DNA of 64,000 nucleotides from Pseudarthrobacter sp. GA104. Lineage in GTDB: Bacteria > Actinomycetota > Actinomycetes > Actinomycetales > Micrococcaceae. Made by a program: the position numbers and the translations under genes. The stretch spans positions 1,488,001-1,552,000 of the forward strand of contig NZ_WOWL01000001.1 in NCBI RefSeq assembly GCF_009741265.1. The letters run 5' to 3'. Below, piece after piece: positions 36,392 to 46,578 of the stretch (position 1 is its first letter; each line of letters starts with the position of its first letter). The notes beneath the pieces are model-generated. The model ran no database searches. It saw only the letters and a list, made by a program, of their open reading frames with translations, and had not been told where the DNA came from.

Positions 36392-37444
36392 ATGAAGATC
36401 CGCAACAGCGCCTTGGCCGGCATGGCCCTCGCCGCCACCGCAGCCCTCGGACTGACCGCCTGCGGCGGCGGTTCCACTCCGGCAGCCACCGGCTCGTCCG
36501 CCGCCGGCGGGGACTCGGGCGGAATCACCGTCTACAACGCGCAGCACGAAAGCCTGACCAAGGAATGGATCGACGCTTTCACGGCGGAGACCGGCATCAA
36601 GGTCACCATGCGCCAGGGATCGGACACCGAGCTGTCCAACCAGATCATCCAGGAAGGCGACGCCTCCCCGGCCGACGTTTTCCTGACGGAGAACTCCCCC
36701 GCCATGACCCAGGTTGAGAACGCCGGCCTGTTCGCGGACGTGGACGCGGCAACCGCTGCGCAGGTGCCGGCAGAGTTCCGTCCTTCCACCGGCAAGTGGA
36801 CCGGCATTGCTGCCCGCTCCACCGTCCTGGTGTACGACAAGAACAAGCTCACGGAAGACAAGCTGCCCAAGTCCATGCTGGACCTGGCGAAGCCGGAGTG
36901 GAAGGGTAAATGGGCTGCTTCCCCGTCCGGCGCCGACTTCCAGGCCATCGTTTCCGCGCTGCTGGAACTCAAGGGAGAGGCCGCCACCGAGGAGTGGCTC
37001 AAGGGCATGAAGGAAAACTTCAAGGCCTACAAGGGCAACAGCACCGCCATGAAGGCCGTCAACGCCGGTGAAGTGGATGCCGCCCTGATCTACCACTACT
37101 ACTACTACGGGGACCAGGCCAAGACGGGCGAGAACTCCAAGAACGTCAGCCCGTACTACTTCAAGAACCAGGATCCGGGCGCCTTCCTCTCCGTATCCGG
37201 CGGCGGTGTCCTGAAGAGCTCCAAGAAGGCTGCTGACGCCCAGGCGTTCCTGAAGTTCATCACCGGCAAGAAGGGCCAGGAAATCCTGAAGGACGGCACG
37301 TCGTTCGAGTACGCCATCGCCTCGGATGTTCCGGCCAACGAGAAGCTGGTTCCGATCGCGGAGCTCCAGGCCCCCATCGTCGATCCCGCCAAGCTCAACT
37401 CCGAAAAGGTCACCGACCTGATGACCTCGGCAGGACTCCTCTAA
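36392..37444 (+). CDS. fbpA: Fe(III) ABC transporter substrate-binding lipoprotein
   Basis: A 350-residue iron-binding protein of the FbpA/FutA type. The lipobox GLTAC is at residues 20-24, after which the mature domain begins [13 protein letters not shown]. The Tyr cluster YHYYYYGD in the second lobe supplies phenolate ligands for ferric iron. First gene of the operon fbpABC, four bases before the permease, under an IdeR box. Confidence 0.93.
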   Translation: MKIRNSALAGMALAATAALGLTACGGGSTPAATGSSAAGGDSGGITVYNAQHESLTKEWIDAFTAETGIKVTMRQGSDTELSNQIIQEGDASPADVFLTENSPAMTQVENAGLFADVDAATAAQVPAEFRPSTGKWTGIAARSTVLVYDKNKLTEDKLPKSMLDLAKPEWKGKWAASPSGADFQAIVSALLELKGEAATEEWLKGMKENFKAYKGNSTAMKAVNAGEVDAALIYHYYYYGDQAKTGENSKNVSPYYFKNQDPGAFLSVSGGGVLKSSKKAADAQAFLKFITGKKGQEILKDGTSFEYAIASDVPANEKLVPIAELQAPIVDPAKLNSEKVTDLMTSAGLL

Positions 37445-37448
37445 ATCC

Positions 37449-39038
37449 GTGACTCCTGATCTCTCGGCTCCCCCTCGGGGGAGCTCGACGACGGCGGGCC
37501 GGGGCAGCAGCCCCCGCCCGCCTTTCGGCGTTTCTGCACTGTCCGCGCTGGCGGTGCTGATTGCCCTGTTTTCGCTCGTTCCGCTGGCCTACGTGGTGTA
37601 CATGACCGCGGCAACCGGCTGGGACACCGCCGTCGAACTCATCTTCCGGCCGCGGGTGGCCGAGCTGCTGCTCAACACCCTCCTGCTGACGGCGATCACC
37701 GTCCCGCTGTGCCTGGTCCTCGGTGTCGCCGGGGCCTGGCTCGTGGAACGCACCGCCCTGCGCGGCGCGCGGATCTGGGCTGTGCTCCTGGCCGCGCCGC
37801 TGGCCATCCCCGCGTTCGTCAACAGCTACGCCTGGGTCTCGGCGATCCCGTCGCTCGGCGGCCTGGGCTCGGGAGTCCTGATCGCCACGCTCTCCTACTT
37901 CCCGCTGGTCTACATTCCCGCCGCTGCCGCGCTCAGCCGGCTGGACCCGGCCATCGAGCAGTCGGCCGCCGCGCTGGGCCTCGGCGCCTGGCGTTCCTTC
38001 TTCCGGGTAGTCCTCCCCCAGCTCCGCATTGCCATGACCGGCGGTGCGCTCCTGGTGGCCCTGCACCTGCTCGCCGAGTACGGGGCGTTCGCCATGATCC
38101 GCTTCGACACCTTCACCACGGCGATCATGGTGCAGTACCAGTCAACCTTCAACGGTGCTGCCGGAAACATGCTGGCCAGCGTGCTGGTGTTCTTCTGCCT
38201 CCTCCTGCTGCTGGCCGAAGTCAGGAGCCGCGGCACCGCCCGCTACGCCCGCATCGGCCCCGGCGCGCAGGCGAAGGCGCTGCGCCTGCCGCTGCACGCG
38301 TACCAGGTTCCCGCCCAGCTGTTCCTGGTGGGACTGACCACACTGGCCTTCGGCCTCCCCCTGTTCTTTGTGCTGCGCTGGGTGGCTTCCGGCGGGACCG
38401 CCGCCTGGGCCGCGGACGAGTTCCTGCCGGCCCTCCTCGCCACGCTCGGCTATGGCCTGACCGGCGCCGCGGCCACCATCGTGGTGGCATTTCCGATGGC
38501 ATACCTGGCGGTCCGCCACCCCGGCTGGTTCAGTAAGTCCCTGGAGCTCTCCAACTACATCACCAGCTCCCTGCCCGGCATCGTGGTGGGGCTGGCCTTC
38601 GTGACGGTGAGCATCCGGATCGTGCCGGGGATCTACCAGACCGCAGGGGTGCTGGTGGCTGCCTACGTCCTCCTGTTCCTGCCCCGCGCCCTGGTCAACC
38701 TCAGGGCAGGCCTGGCCCAGGCTCCGAAGGAGCTGGACGAGGCCGCCCAGGCCTTGGGCAAGCCTCCGCTCGTGTCCTTCGTCCGGGTCACCCTGCGGCT
38801 CACCGCACCCGCCGCCGCGGGAGGCGCGGCTCTCGTCTTCCTGGCCATCGCCAACGAGCTCACCGCCACCCTCCTGCTGTCCCCCAATGGGACGCGCACC
38901 CTAGCCACAGAGTTTTGGAGCAAGAGCAGCGAGATCGACTACGCCGGCGCCGCGCCGTACGCCCTGCTGATGATCCTGCTCTCCGCGCCGATGACTTACC
39001 TCCTTTTCCAGCAGTCCAAGAAAGTAGCCGGACAGTGA
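37449..39038 (+). CDS. fbpB: Fe(III) ABC transporter permease
   Basis: A 529-residue double-length permease with two six-helix halves, typical of FbpB. EAA-type loops occur in each half ([20 protein letters not shown] and [20 protein letters not shown]). GTG start four bases after the fbpA stop. The stop overlaps the start of the ATPase gene (GTGA), so the three subunits are translated together. Confidence 0.93.
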   Translation: MTPDLSAPPRGSSTTAGRGSSPRPPFGVSALSALAVLIALFSLVPLAYVVYMTAATGWDTAVELIFRPRVAELLLNTLLLTAITVPLCLVLGVAGAWLVERTALRGARIWAVLLAAPLAIPAFVNSYAWVSAIPSLGGLGSGVLIATLSYFPLVYIPAAAALSRLDPAIEQSAAALGLGAWRSFFRVVLPQLRIAMTGGALLVALHLLAEYGAFAMIRFDTFTTAIMVQYQSTFNGAAGNMLASVLVFFCLLLLLAEVRSRGTARYARIGPGAQAKALRLPLHAYQVPAQLFLVGLTTLAFGLPLFFVLRWVASGGTAAWAADEFLPALLATLGYGLTGAAATIVVAFPMAYLAVRHPGWFSKSLELSNYITSSLPGIVVGLAFVTVSIRIVPGIYQTAGVLVAAYVLLFLPRALVNLRAGLAQAPKELDEAAQALGKPPLVSFVRVTLRLTAPAAAGGAALVFLAIANELTATLLLSPNGTRTLATEFWSKSSEIDYAGAAPYALLMILLSAPMTYLLFQQSKKVAGQ

Positions 39039-40192
39039 CAGAACAAGCCCCCTCGAGGCTGCCGGAGCCGCGGGTCGCACCGTCCGTGGCAACCACCACC
39101 AACAGCCACCTGGAGATCACGGACGTCACCAAGAACTTCGGCAACCAGGCCGTCCTGAAGGGCGTCAACCTCTCCGTCGCCAAAGGCGGAACCACGGCCA
39201 TTGTGGGCCCGTCCGGGTCAGGCAAGACCACCCTGCTGCGGCTGATCGCCGGGTTCGAGCACCCGGACACGGGCAGCATTTCGCTGAACGGCACCAAAGT
39301 GGCCGGCGACGGCGTCTGGGTGCCTGCGCACAAACGGCACATCGGGTACGTGGCCCAGGACGGCGCCCTGTTCCCGCACCTCAGCGTGGGGCAGAACGTC
39401 GCCTTCGGACTCGATCCGGACCGCCTGCCGGGGGGCCGGCGTGCTGTGGCCGGACGGATCAGCGAACTGCTGGAAATGGTGTCCCTGGACCCGGCCATGG
39501 CCAAGCGCCGCCCGCACCAGCTCTCCGGCGGGCAGCAGCAGCGCGTAGCGCTGGCCCGGGCCCTGGCACGCGAGCCCGAACTGATGCTCCTTGATGAGCC
39601 CTTCTCGGCACTCGACGCCGGGCTCAGGGTAGCCACCCGCAGGGCAGTGGCGAAGGTCCTGAACGAGGCCGGCGTCACCACCATCCTGGTGACCCATGAC
39701 CAGGCCGAGGCGTTGTCCTTCGCGGACCAGGTGGCTGTAATGCGCGGCGGCAAGCTCGCCCAGATCGGCAACCCGTTCGTGGTGTACACCCGCCCCGCGG
39801 ACCGGGCCACGGCGGAATTCCTGGGGGACGCGGTCATCCTGGACGCCTGGCTGGAGGGTTCGCTGGCAACCTGCTCCCTGGGGGCGATCCCCGTCCGCAG
39901 GCCGCCGGTCCAGGGTCGGGTGCAGCTGATGCTGAGGCCTGAGCAGATCAGGATTGCCGAGGACGGGCCCATCCGGGGAGTTGTGGTGGACACCGACTAC
40001 TTCGGCCCGGAAACCACGGTGCGCCTGAAACTCTCCGTCCCGCCACAGCTGGCCTCCAGCCCGGACCACCGCTACCCCGGAGGCGGCGAGATCATCACCA
40101 TCCGGCACTGGAACGCCTCCATCGCCCGGCCCGGCATGGAGCTGTGCCTGCGCGTGGTTGGCGAAGGCGTGGCCTTCCCCCTGGACGACTGA
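39035..40192 (+). CDS. fbpC: Fe(III) ABC transporter ATP-binding protein
   Basis: A 385-residue ATPase. Walker [10 protein letters not shown], signature [15 protein letters not shown], Walker [13 protein letters not shown] and the switch His in LVTHDQAEA are complete. The C-terminal ~100 residues form the TOBE-like regulatory domain of the FbpC/PotA class. The start used is the GTG overlapping the permease stop; an upstream in-frame ATG lies deep inside the permease gene. Confidence 0.94.
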   Translation: MTEQAPSRLPEPRVAPSVATTTNSHLEITDVTKNFGNQAVLKGVNLSVAKGGTTAIVGPSGSGKTTLLRLIAGFEHPDTGSISLNGTKVAGDGVWVPAHKRHIGYVAQDGALFPHLSVGQNVAFGLDPDRLPGGRRAVAGRISELLEMVSLDPAMAKRRPHQLSGGQQQRVALARALAREPELMLLDEPFSALDAGLRVATRRAVAKVLNEAGVTTILVTHDQAEALSFADQVAVMRGGKLAQIGNPFVVYTRPADRATAEFLGDAVILDAWLEGSLATCSLGAIPVRRPPVQGRVQLMLRPEQIRIAEDGPIRGVVVDTDYFGPETTVRLKLSVPPQLASSPDHRYPGGGEIITIRHWNASIARPGMELCLRVVGEGVAFPLDD

Positions 40193-40260
40193 CCCCAACT
40201 AAGTAGCGCCAAGTGTCGTTTTGGGGCCTCAAAACGACACTTGGCGCTACTTAGTTGGGG
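40193..40260. repeat. perfect 31-bp inverted repeat with GTGTCGTTTTG core
   Basis: Arms 40193-40223 and 40230-40260 are perfectly complementary around the six-base loop GGGCCT. The element begins at the base after the fbpC stop and its right arm includes the stop codon of the convergent YdeI-like gene. It is related to the hairpin at 63465-63512. It can act as a two-way terminator, but its size and recurrence suggest a dispersed repeat family. Confidence 0.9.
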
Positions 40261-40868
40261 GCGGGCGGCGTGGTGGGGGCGGGACCCTTCTTCTGCGGGT
40301 ACGGAGCCTCGCCCCGCGCCAGCATCTCCACGAACCCGGCAATCCGCCGTTCCCGGGTGGCGGCCTGCACAGCGGAGTTGACCCGGTAAATCAGCGCGAA
40401 CCGGTTTGTCTTGGTCAGGACGTCGAACATCGCCTGGGCGGCGGGAACCGCGGCAATGGCGGCGGCCAGGTCCGCGGGAACTTCGGCCACGGCCTGCCCG
40501 CCGTATGCGTTTGCCCAGCGCCCGTCAGCCTTCGCTGCATTCACGGCCGCCCACCCGGCGTCGGTCATCTTCCCCGCTGCATCAAGCCGCGCCACGTGGC
40601 CGACGTTCCGTGCCGACCACGGGCTCCTCCGGGTCCGGGGCGTCATCCGCTGGAGCGACGTGTGCTCATCACGGCGGCGCGTCTGGCCATCGATCCAGCC
40701 AAAGCACAGTGCCTCGTCCAGTGCGGCGGCGTAGTCCAGTTCCGTCACGTTTCCGCCCTTTTTGTGCAGGACCAGCCACACGCCGGGGCTGGTGCTGTGG
40801 TTCGCCTCGAGCCAGTTGCGCCATGCCACCGCGTCCGGCAGCAGCAGTTCCTCAAGTTCAACGGCCAT
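40251..40868 (-). CDS. YdeI/OmpD-associated family protein
   Basis: A 205-residue cytosolic protein. The family pattern is clear: WRNWLEANHSTSPGVWLVLHKK, then YAAALDEALCFGWIDGQTR, and the helical C-terminal part with EVPADLAAAIAAVPAAQAMF. Function unknown in general. Its last codons lie inside the inverted repeat. CACAAT plus seven bases precedes the ATG. Confidence 0.85.
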   Translation of the reverse strand: MAVELEELLLPDAVAWRNWLEANHSTSPGVWLVLHKKGGNVTELDYAAALDEALCFGWIDGQTRRRDEHTSLQRMTPRTRRSPWSARNVGHVARLDAAGKMTDAGWAAVNAAKADGRWANAYGGQAVAEVPADLAAAIAAVPAAQAMFDVLTKTNRFALIYRVNSAVQAATRERRIAGFVEMLARGEAPYPQKKGPAPTTPPAPN

Positions 40869-40975
40869 GCCCCCTATTGTGCTCCTGCAGTCCGCCGTGA
40901 CAAGCGCCGAGACACCCGCCGGCCCACGTGGCAGTATGGGCCCTAAGCGTCCCGTTCCGACCCGAAGGACAAGCC

Positions 40976-41707
40976 ATGCTCCGCGTCCGCCCCCTTCATT
41001 TCACCTCCCGGCCCGACTCCTGGGACACGCTCCTCACGGCGTTGGGCATGGTCATTACCGAGAACGACGCCGGGTGGCGGGTTTTTGACGCCGGCTCCGG
41101 CCGCCTCGCCCTCCACACCGTCCCCGCAGGCGCCGCGGAGGACGGCACCACAGCACTGGCGGTGGAGGTGGGCGACCTTGCGGAATTCGCCCGCCGGACC
41201 AATCTCGCGGCAGGGGAGGACGGCGCCGCCCCCGCGGAACTCGTCACCGCGGACCATGGCGAGGCCTGCAGGATCACGGCCCCCGACGGGTTCACGTTCC
41301 TGGCGGACAAGGCGTCCCACTTTGCGCAGTGCGCGGACGCCGACCCGGCGCTGGCCGTCGCCGGGGTCTGGTTCACCGAGGATCCCGCCGCCGCCGCCCG
41401 CACGCTGCAGCACATCGGGGCGCGCCCGCGCCCCGTTCCGGACCAGGACGACACTGCCGACTTTTCCACCAAGAACGGCGGTGTCCTGCTGGTGCGCCCG
41501 GCTTCAGGACCGGCACGTTCAGGCCTGGGCTTCGAGTACGACGGCGCGCTGGAACCCCTGCGGGAACGCCTCGCCTCGGCAGGTCAGCAGGTCAGCCTCA
41601 CGGAGGAAGCGTTCGGACGCACCCTCCATGTAGCCAATCCCGACGCGGGCGGGCCCGGCGCCGGGCACGTACCGGCCACCCTCTGGATCGCCGGGCGCCA
41701 CGGGTGA
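40976..41707 (+). CDS. VOC (glyoxalase-like) superfamily protein
   Basis: A 243-residue protein with two repeated halves of the glyoxalase/bleomycin-resistance pattern: LRVRPLHFTSRPDSWDTLL... and ALAVAGVWFTEDPAAAARTL. No complete metal-ligand set could be assigned. GAAGGAC precedes the ATG at 40976; the upstream in-frame start at 40928 lacks one. Specific activity unknown. Confidence 0.72.
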   Translation: MLRVRPLHFTSRPDSWDTLLTALGMVITENDAGWRVFDAGSGRLALHTVPAGAAEDGTTALAVEVGDLAEFARRTNLAAGEDGAAPAELVTADHGEACRITAPDGFTFLADKASHFAQCADADPALAVAGVWFTEDPAAAARTLQHIGARPRPVPDQDDTADFSTKNGGVLLVRPASGPARSGLGFEYDGALEPLRERLASAGQQVSLTEEAFGRTLHVANPDAGGPGAGHVPATLWIAGRHG

Positions 41708-41800
41708 CAGGCCGCGCCGGGACGACAGCCCGTGCCGACGCATTCCGCCGGCAGCTTAGCCTCGCCCTGCCAGCGGGGTCCCATGGGGTAGAACTTAACC

Positions 41801-42340
41801 ATGAACGTGCGCACTCCTGACCCGAACCCCGGCTGGCTTTCCGAAGAAGACCTCTTTGAGGCGCGCGGGCGACTGCCCATGGTGTACGTGGAGGCAGTGC
41901 CGGTGAGGCTGGACCCCCTGGGCTTCGTGAATGAAGTGGGAACCCTGCTCCAGGCGGACGAGGACGGAACCATGGTCCGGTCCCTCGTGTCGGGCCGCGT
42001 CATCTATCGCGAAACCATCCGCGCCGCCCTGCTGCGGCACATGGAAAAGGACCTGGGACCGCTGGCGTTCCCGCAGCTGCCCATCAGCCCCGTGCCGTTC
42101 ACGGTGGCCGAATACTTCCCGGCGCCGTCCCAGACCGGCTTCACCGATGAGCGGCAACACGCCGTGTCGCTGGCCTATGTCATCCCCGTGACCGGTGAGT
42201 GCGAGCCCCGCCAGGACGCCCTGGAACTGACCTGGATGACCCCCGCGGAAGTCCTCAGCCCGGGCGTCCAGATGGAGTTTTCCGGCGGCCGCGGTGCCCT
42301 CATCCGCCAGGCCCTGGCCTTCGCCGGCGTGGGCTTCTGA
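41801..42340 (+). CDS. NUDIX-like (DUF4916) family protein
   Basis: A 179-residue protein resembling actinobacterial NUDIX hydrolase-like DUF4916 proteins: N terminus NPGWLSEEDL, the region VIYRETIRAALLRHMEKDLG in the NUDIX-box position and LTWMTPAEVLS at the end. The canonical GX5EX7REUXEEXGU box is degenerate, so hydrolase activity is doubtful. TAGAAC and six bases precede the ATG (leaderless pattern). Confidence 0.75.
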   Translation: MNVRTPDPNPGWLSEEDLFEARGRLPMVYVEAVPVRLDPLGFVNEVGTLLQADEDGTMVRSLVSGRVIYRETIRAALLRHMEKDLGPLAFPQLPISPVPFTVAEYFPAPSQTGFTDERQHAVSLAYVIPVTGECEPRQDALELTWMTPAEVLSPGVQMEFSGGRGALIRQALAFAGVGF

Positions 42341-42428
42341 CACCCCGGCAGCAAGCTGGGGGTCCCCGATTTTAAGGGCCCGCCTTTGTAGACTGTAGGG
42401 CGGACCGCAAGAGAACTTAAGGACTCCC

Positions 42429-43403
42429 ATGACCGAAACACCAGCCGCCCGTCACCATCTTGAACAGCAGGCTGGATCCCTGACCACCGGCAGCCACATT
42501 GTCCTGCCCGACGGCGGGCGGACAGCGGAGATACACCAGGTTGAGCTTGAACGGGACGATTTCGGGGCGCCCGCGATGGTCCTCGCCAGCCTGTCCGGTG
42601 GCGGTACCCTCCGCATCGCGGTGGGCACCACGGTCACGGTGCTGGCGGAAGGGTCCCCGGCAGCAGACGTGCCGCAGGAGCAAGCCAAGCAGCCCGGCGA
42701 AGAGCCTGCCTCCACTGCCGCCGTTCCCGCCGTCGTCGTACCTCCCCTCCCGCCGGTCCCGCCCGCGGTGACCGGTCCCAGCGAAGAGGACCTGGCACTG
42801 ATTCCCGCACCTCAGGGCACTCCGGAATCAGTGGTGGAAGCCGCGGCCGAAACGCACCCCGACGCCCAGGGCGTGTTGCTGCTGGCGGACCGGCTGGCCA
42901 AGGGCGTCAACTTCAAGTCCGGCAGCTGCCTGAAGGACCTGAGCGACCTCGCCCACGAACTGTTCATCACCCTCAAGGATGCCGACGGTGCACTTGCCGT
43001 TGCCGACCTCCTCAATGTCCTGCCCTTCGACGGGAACCCGGGGCGGTGGGCGTCCGTGGAGGCATCCCTCGCTCTGTCCAGCTACATCTGCCGGCAGGAC
43101 GGACAGGCGGAGCGGGCCGAGGTTTACGAAAAGCTGATCCGGACCCCGGAAAACCAGGAAACGGATCCGTTCAAGGCCAGGATGGCGGCGAAGGTCCGGC
43201 AGCGCTCGCTCAACGAGCCTAACCTGTACGACAAGGAGATCTTCCGCTCCATCGACAACTCCAACCACGACGCCGAGCGCGAATGGCGCCTCCTGCGGCT
43301 CGAATCCCTGTTGTTCCTGCGCGCCCACGGGGGCTCGGAAACCATCGGGATGGGCGAACTCGAGCGGCGGATCAGCAACGAGCTGGAAGCCGTCCGCTCC
43401 TGA
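42429..43403 (+). CDS. protein of unknown function with Pro/Ala-rich linker
   Basis: A 324-residue cytosolic protein. A small N-terminal beta domain (about residues 15-75, HIVLPDGGRTAEIHQVELE) is joined by a Pro/Ala/Val-rich linker (about 80-125) to a helical, TPR-like C-terminal domain (DLAHELFITLKDADGALAVADLL onward). I suspect an Arthrobacter-type domain of unknown function, possibly DUF6707, but cannot confirm it. AAGGAC precedes the ATG. Confidence 0.7.
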   Translation: MTETPAARHHLEQQAGSLTTGSHIVLPDGGRTAEIHQVELERDDFGAPAMVLASLSGGGTLRIAVGTTVTVLAEGSPAADVPQEQAKQPGEEPASTAAVPAVVVPPLPPVPPAVTGPSEEDLALIPAPQGTPESVVEAAAETHPDAQGVLLLADRLAKGVNFKSGSCLKDLSDLAHELFITLKDADGALAVADLLNVLPFDGNPGRWASVEASLALSSYICRQDGQAERAEVYEKLIRTPENQETDPFKARMAAKVRQRSLNEPNLYDKEIFRSIDNSNHDAEREWRLLRLESLLFLRAHGGSETIGMGELERRISNELEAVRS

Positions 43404-43486
43404 CGCTGCCCAACGCCCCGGACAGGGTGCCCGGTTAGGTAATTTGCCCCTTCCCGGCATCCGGCCGGAGTTGTACATTCGGGGCT

Positions 43487-44215
43487 ATGACCAACAATCT
43501 GAGCGTAGTGATCAACGCCGACGCGCCGCAGGTCTGGACCATGCTGCGGGAACCGTCCAAAGTAGCCCAATGGCATGGCTGGCAGGCTGAAGACCTGGAC
43601 GCCGAGATCAAGGAGATCTACTTCTCCGGTGACGTTGAGGAGTCGCCGGACCACACCAGTCTCACCGTTCACGGCGGGGACACTTTTGAACTTCACCCCG
43701 AGCCCAATGGAACCCGGGTCAGCGTGACCCGGGGAGCGATTGACCACGATTCCGAGTGGGCCGCCTGGGACGAGGACATCACGCAGGGCTGGCTCACGTT
43801 CCTCCAGCAGCTCCGCTTCGCCCTGGAACGCCACCCCCACGGCAAGCGCCACACCCTGTTCCTGCACCTGACGGAAGGTCAGGGCTCAGCGATCGAGAAG
43901 CTCGGCCTGGCGGATTTGCCGGCACCGGGTGAAAGCTACCAGCTGGCATTGGGGACCGGCGAGAAGATCAGCGGAAAGGTCTGGTATCGGACCAGCCACC
44001 AGGTGGGTGTCACGGTGCACGACTACGCGGAACACGGCGAGGGACTCCTGGTGGTGGCCGACCATCCCGCCATCAAGGACGTGCGCGAAGAGGGCGAAGG
44101 GTCCCTGGTCATCGCCTCCACCTACGACCTTGGCGCCGCAAGGCTGGATGCCATCCGCTCATCCTGGGATGCCTGGCGGGCTGAGCACTACCCCGCATCG
44201 GAACCGGTCAGCTGA
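43487..44215 (+). CDS. SRPBCC-fold protein
   Basis: A 242-residue protein with an AHSA1-like N-terminal half (VVINADAPQVWTMLREPSKV, then WAAWDEDITQGWLTFLQQL) and a second beta-rich half. It probably binds a hydrophobic ligand. TACATT followed by seven bases precedes the ATG with no ribosome binding site, so the message is probably leaderless. Confidence 0.8.
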   Translation: MTNNLSVVINADAPQVWTMLREPSKVAQWHGWQAEDLDAEIKEIYFSGDVEESPDHTSLTVHGGDTFELHPEPNGTRVSVTRGAIDHDSEWAAWDEDITQGWLTFLQQLRFALERHPHGKRHTLFLHLTEGQGSAIEKLGLADLPAPGESYQLALGTGEKISGKVWYRTSHQVGVTVHDYAEHGEGLLVVADHPAIKDVREEGEGSLVIASTYDLGAARLDAIRSSWDAWRAEHYPASEPVS

Positions 44216-44261
44216 CCGGCCCGGTTGCCGGGACGGGGCTGGTTGCTGGCAGACTTGTACG

Positions 44262-45611
44262 GTGCCAGCCAACCCTGCCCCAGCTCCACACCCTGCCGAC
44301 GCCCCGTTTGAACCGGGCCCGCGCACTGCCGGCGATGAAGCACGGTCACGGCAGTCGGAGTTTTCCTTCCGGGTAGGCACGCGCCTGGCCGAGAGCTGCC
44401 CGCCGTCCGCCCCGCAGGAGGCGTCCAACGGGGGCCGGTTCCTGGGACGTACCGGCACCATCTCCACGCCCCACGGCACGATCCAGACCCCGGCGTTCAT
44501 TGCCGTGGGAACCAAGGCCACGGTCAAATCCGTGCTGCCCGAGGCCATGGCGGACCTGGGGGCGCAGGCGCTGCTGGCCAACGCCTACCACCTGTACCTG
44601 CAGCCCGGTGCGGACATCCTGGACGAGGCCGGCGGCCTGGGCGCGTTCATGAACTGGCCGGGGCCCACGTTCACGGACTCGGGCGGATTCCAGGTGATGA
44701 GCCTCGGCTCGGGGTTCAAGAAGGTCATCGACATGAAGACTGTTGCCGCCGCGGGCGCGCCCGGACCGGACGACGCGGTGGCCCCCGGCAAGGAGCGCCT
44801 GGCCCATATTGACGACGACGGCGTGTGGTTCAAGAGCCACCTCAACGGCGACCGGCACAGGTTCTCCCCCGAAATCTCCATGCAGGTCCAGCACCGGATC
44901 GGAGCGGACATCATGTTCGCCTTCGATGAGCTCACCACCCTGCAGAACTCGCGCGGCTACCAGGAGGAGTCCCTGGAGCGCACCCGGCTGTGGGCGCTGC
45001 GTTGCCTTGAGGAGCACTTCCGGCTGACCTCCTCCCGGGCAGGCAAACCGTACCAGGCCCTGTTCGGCGTGATCCAGGGCGCGCAGTACGAGGACCTTCG
45101 TCGGAAGGCGTGCCGGGACCTGGGCGCCATGCCGTTCGACGGGTTCGGGATCGGCGGGGCGCTGGAGAAGGAAAACCTGGGCACGATTGTCCGGTGGTGC
45201 AACGAGGAGCTGCCCGAGGACAAGCCCCGGCACCTGCTGGGCATCTCCGAACCGGACGACATCTTCACGGCCATCGAGAACGGCGCGGACACCTTCGACT
45301 GCGTCTCCCCCACCCGGGTGGCCCGCAACTCCGCGTTCTATACGCCGACCGGCCGGTACAACCTCTCCGGCGCCAAGTACAAGCGGGACTTCGGCCCGCT
45401 CCAGGACGGCTGCGACTGCTACGCGTGCACCAACTACTCCCGGGCCTACATCCATCACCTGTACAAGGCCAAGGAGATGGTGTCCGCCACGCTGATCTCC
45501 ATCCACAACGAGCGGTTCGTGGTGAAAATGGTGGACGACGCCCGCCTGGCCATCGAGGACGGCACCTTCTTCGACTTCAAAGCCGACACCCTGGCGCGGT
45601 ACTACGGGTAG
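44262..45611 (+). CDS. tgt: queuine/guanine tRNA-ribosyltransferase
   Basis: A 449-residue enzyme that exchanges guanine-34 for a queuine-type base in GUN-anticodon tRNAs. FTDSGGFQVMSLGSG carries the general-base Asp, DEL...SRGYQEESLERT the substrate region, and CDCYACTNYSRAYIHHL the zinc ligands. The ~60 residues before FRVGTRLAES are Pro/Ala-rich and probably disordered. GTG at 44262 is preceded by CAGACT and six bases, supporting a leaderless start; an open frame further upstream overlaps the SRPBCC gene. Confidence 0.95.
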   Translation: MPANPAPAPHPADAPFEPGPRTAGDEARSRQSEFSFRVGTRLAESCPPSAPQEASNGGRFLGRTGTISTPHGTIQTPAFIAVGTKATVKSVLPEAMADLGAQALLANAYHLYLQPGADILDEAGGLGAFMNWPGPTFTDSGGFQVMSLGSGFKKVIDMKTVAAAGAPGPDDAVAPGKERLAHIDDDGVWFKSHLNGDRHRFSPEISMQVQHRIGADIMFAFDELTTLQNSRGYQEESLERTRLWALRCLEEHFRLTSSRAGKPYQALFGVIQGAQYEDLRRKACRDLGAMPFDGFGIGGALEKENLGTIVRWCNEELPEDKPRHLLGISEPDDIFTAIENGADTFDCVSPTRVARNSAFYTPTGRYNLSGAKYKRDFGPLQDGCDCYACTNYSRAYIHHLYKAKEMVSATLISIHNERFVVKMVDDARLAIEDGTFFDFKADTLARYYG

Positions 45612-45653
45612 CCAGCACGCCGCCGTCGGAATTGCGTCCGATATCCTGACCCC

Positions 45654-46403
45654 ATGCTCATTGAAATCCCAGCCGCGGAAGGCACCGCGGAAGCCTTGGT
45701 GGCCCGTCCGTCCGGCGGCGGCGGGCCGTTCCCCGGCGTGATCCTGTACATGGACGCCTTCGGCCTGCGCCCGCGCATCGAGGACATGGCGCAGCGCGTT
45801 GCCGGCTGGGGGTACGTTGTCCTGGCCCCGAACGTCTTCTACCGGGACGGGACTGTTGCCGAGCTTGCCCCGAAGGGGGAGATGACCACCCCGGAGGGCA
45901 GGCAGGCAGCCGGCCAGGCGGCGTTCCCGCGGATTGGCCGGCTCACCGCGGACAAGGCGCTGGCGGACATCGATGCCTGGGTTTCGGCGCTCAGGGCGCT
46001 CGACGGCGTTGCGCCGGGTCCCATCGGCACCTTCGGCTACTGCATGGGGGCCAGGCTGGCGGTGCGCACCGCAACGTCCCACCCGGAGGCGGTGGCGGCA
46101 TGCGGCGGCTTCCACGGCGGCGGGCTGGCCACGGATGAGCCGGACAGCCCGCACCTGCGGCTCGGAACGGCCAGAGCCGAGTTCGTGTTCGGCCACGCGG
46201 ACCACGACCGGAGCATGGACGCCCAGGCCGTGGCCCGGCTGGGGAAAGCCCTGAAGGCTGCAGGACTTAAGGCATCCAACGAGGTCTACCGCGGAGCATC
46301 CCACGGCTACTCCATGGCGGACACCTCGGCCTTCCACGAAGGAGCCACGGAACGGCACTTCCGGGAGCTGCGCGCCCTGCTCGACCGGACGCTGAAGGGC
46401 TGA
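45654..46403 (+). CDS. dienelactone hydrolase family protein
   Basis: A 249-residue alpha/beta hydrolase. The nucleophile is Cys in GTFGYCMGARLA, as in dienelactone hydrolases; Asp in GHADHDRSM and His in GASHGYSM complete the triad. TATCCT plus six bases precedes the ATG, a leaderless signature. Substrate unknown; no aromatic-ring-cleavage genes are nearby. Confidence 0.88.
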   Translation: MLIEIPAAEGTAEALVARPSGGGGPFPGVILYMDAFGLRPRIEDMAQRVAGWGYVVLAPNVFYRDGTVAELAPKGEMTTPEGRQAAGQAAFPRIGRLTADKALADIDAWVSALRALDGVAPGPIGTFGYCMGARLAVRTATSHPEAVAACGGFHGGGLATDEPDSPHLRLGTARAEFVFGHADHDRSMDAQAVARLGKALKAAGLKASNEVYRGASHGYSMADTSAFHEGATERHFRELRALLDRTLKG

Positions 46404-46468
46404 CGCCACCTCACTGCGCTCACAGCGGCCTCCAACCGGGCCATCAAAACCCGGCGGTCTCACCCGAC

Positions 46469-46510
46469 CAGGAAGCGCTCGGCCGGGATATCCCGGCCGA
46501 GCGCTTCCTG
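46469..46510. terminator. perfect 42-base palindrome
   Basis: Arms 46469-46489 and 46490-46510 are exactly complementary with no spacer (centre GGGATATCCC). It lies between the hydrolase gene and the convergent MFS gene, at the edge of the low-G+C block. It likely terminates both transcripts. Confidence 0.75.
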
Positions 46511-46578
46511 ACCCGGTGACGGCGGGCTAACCGCAGGTTCCCCAAAACCTTTGGTTTATCGCCACTGGCAGGACCAAG

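Noticed and set aside
44346..46463. 705-codon open frame on the minus strand opposite tgt and the hydrolase gene
   Set aside because: It lies antisense to two well-identified genes, has low-complexity Gly/Arg/Val-rich translation and no domain. Typical high-G+C shadow frame.
46404..46578. searched for a tRNA gene or attachment site at the left edge of the low-G+C block
   Set aside because: Only the 42-base palindrome was found; no cloverleaf or direct repeat shared with the right edge.
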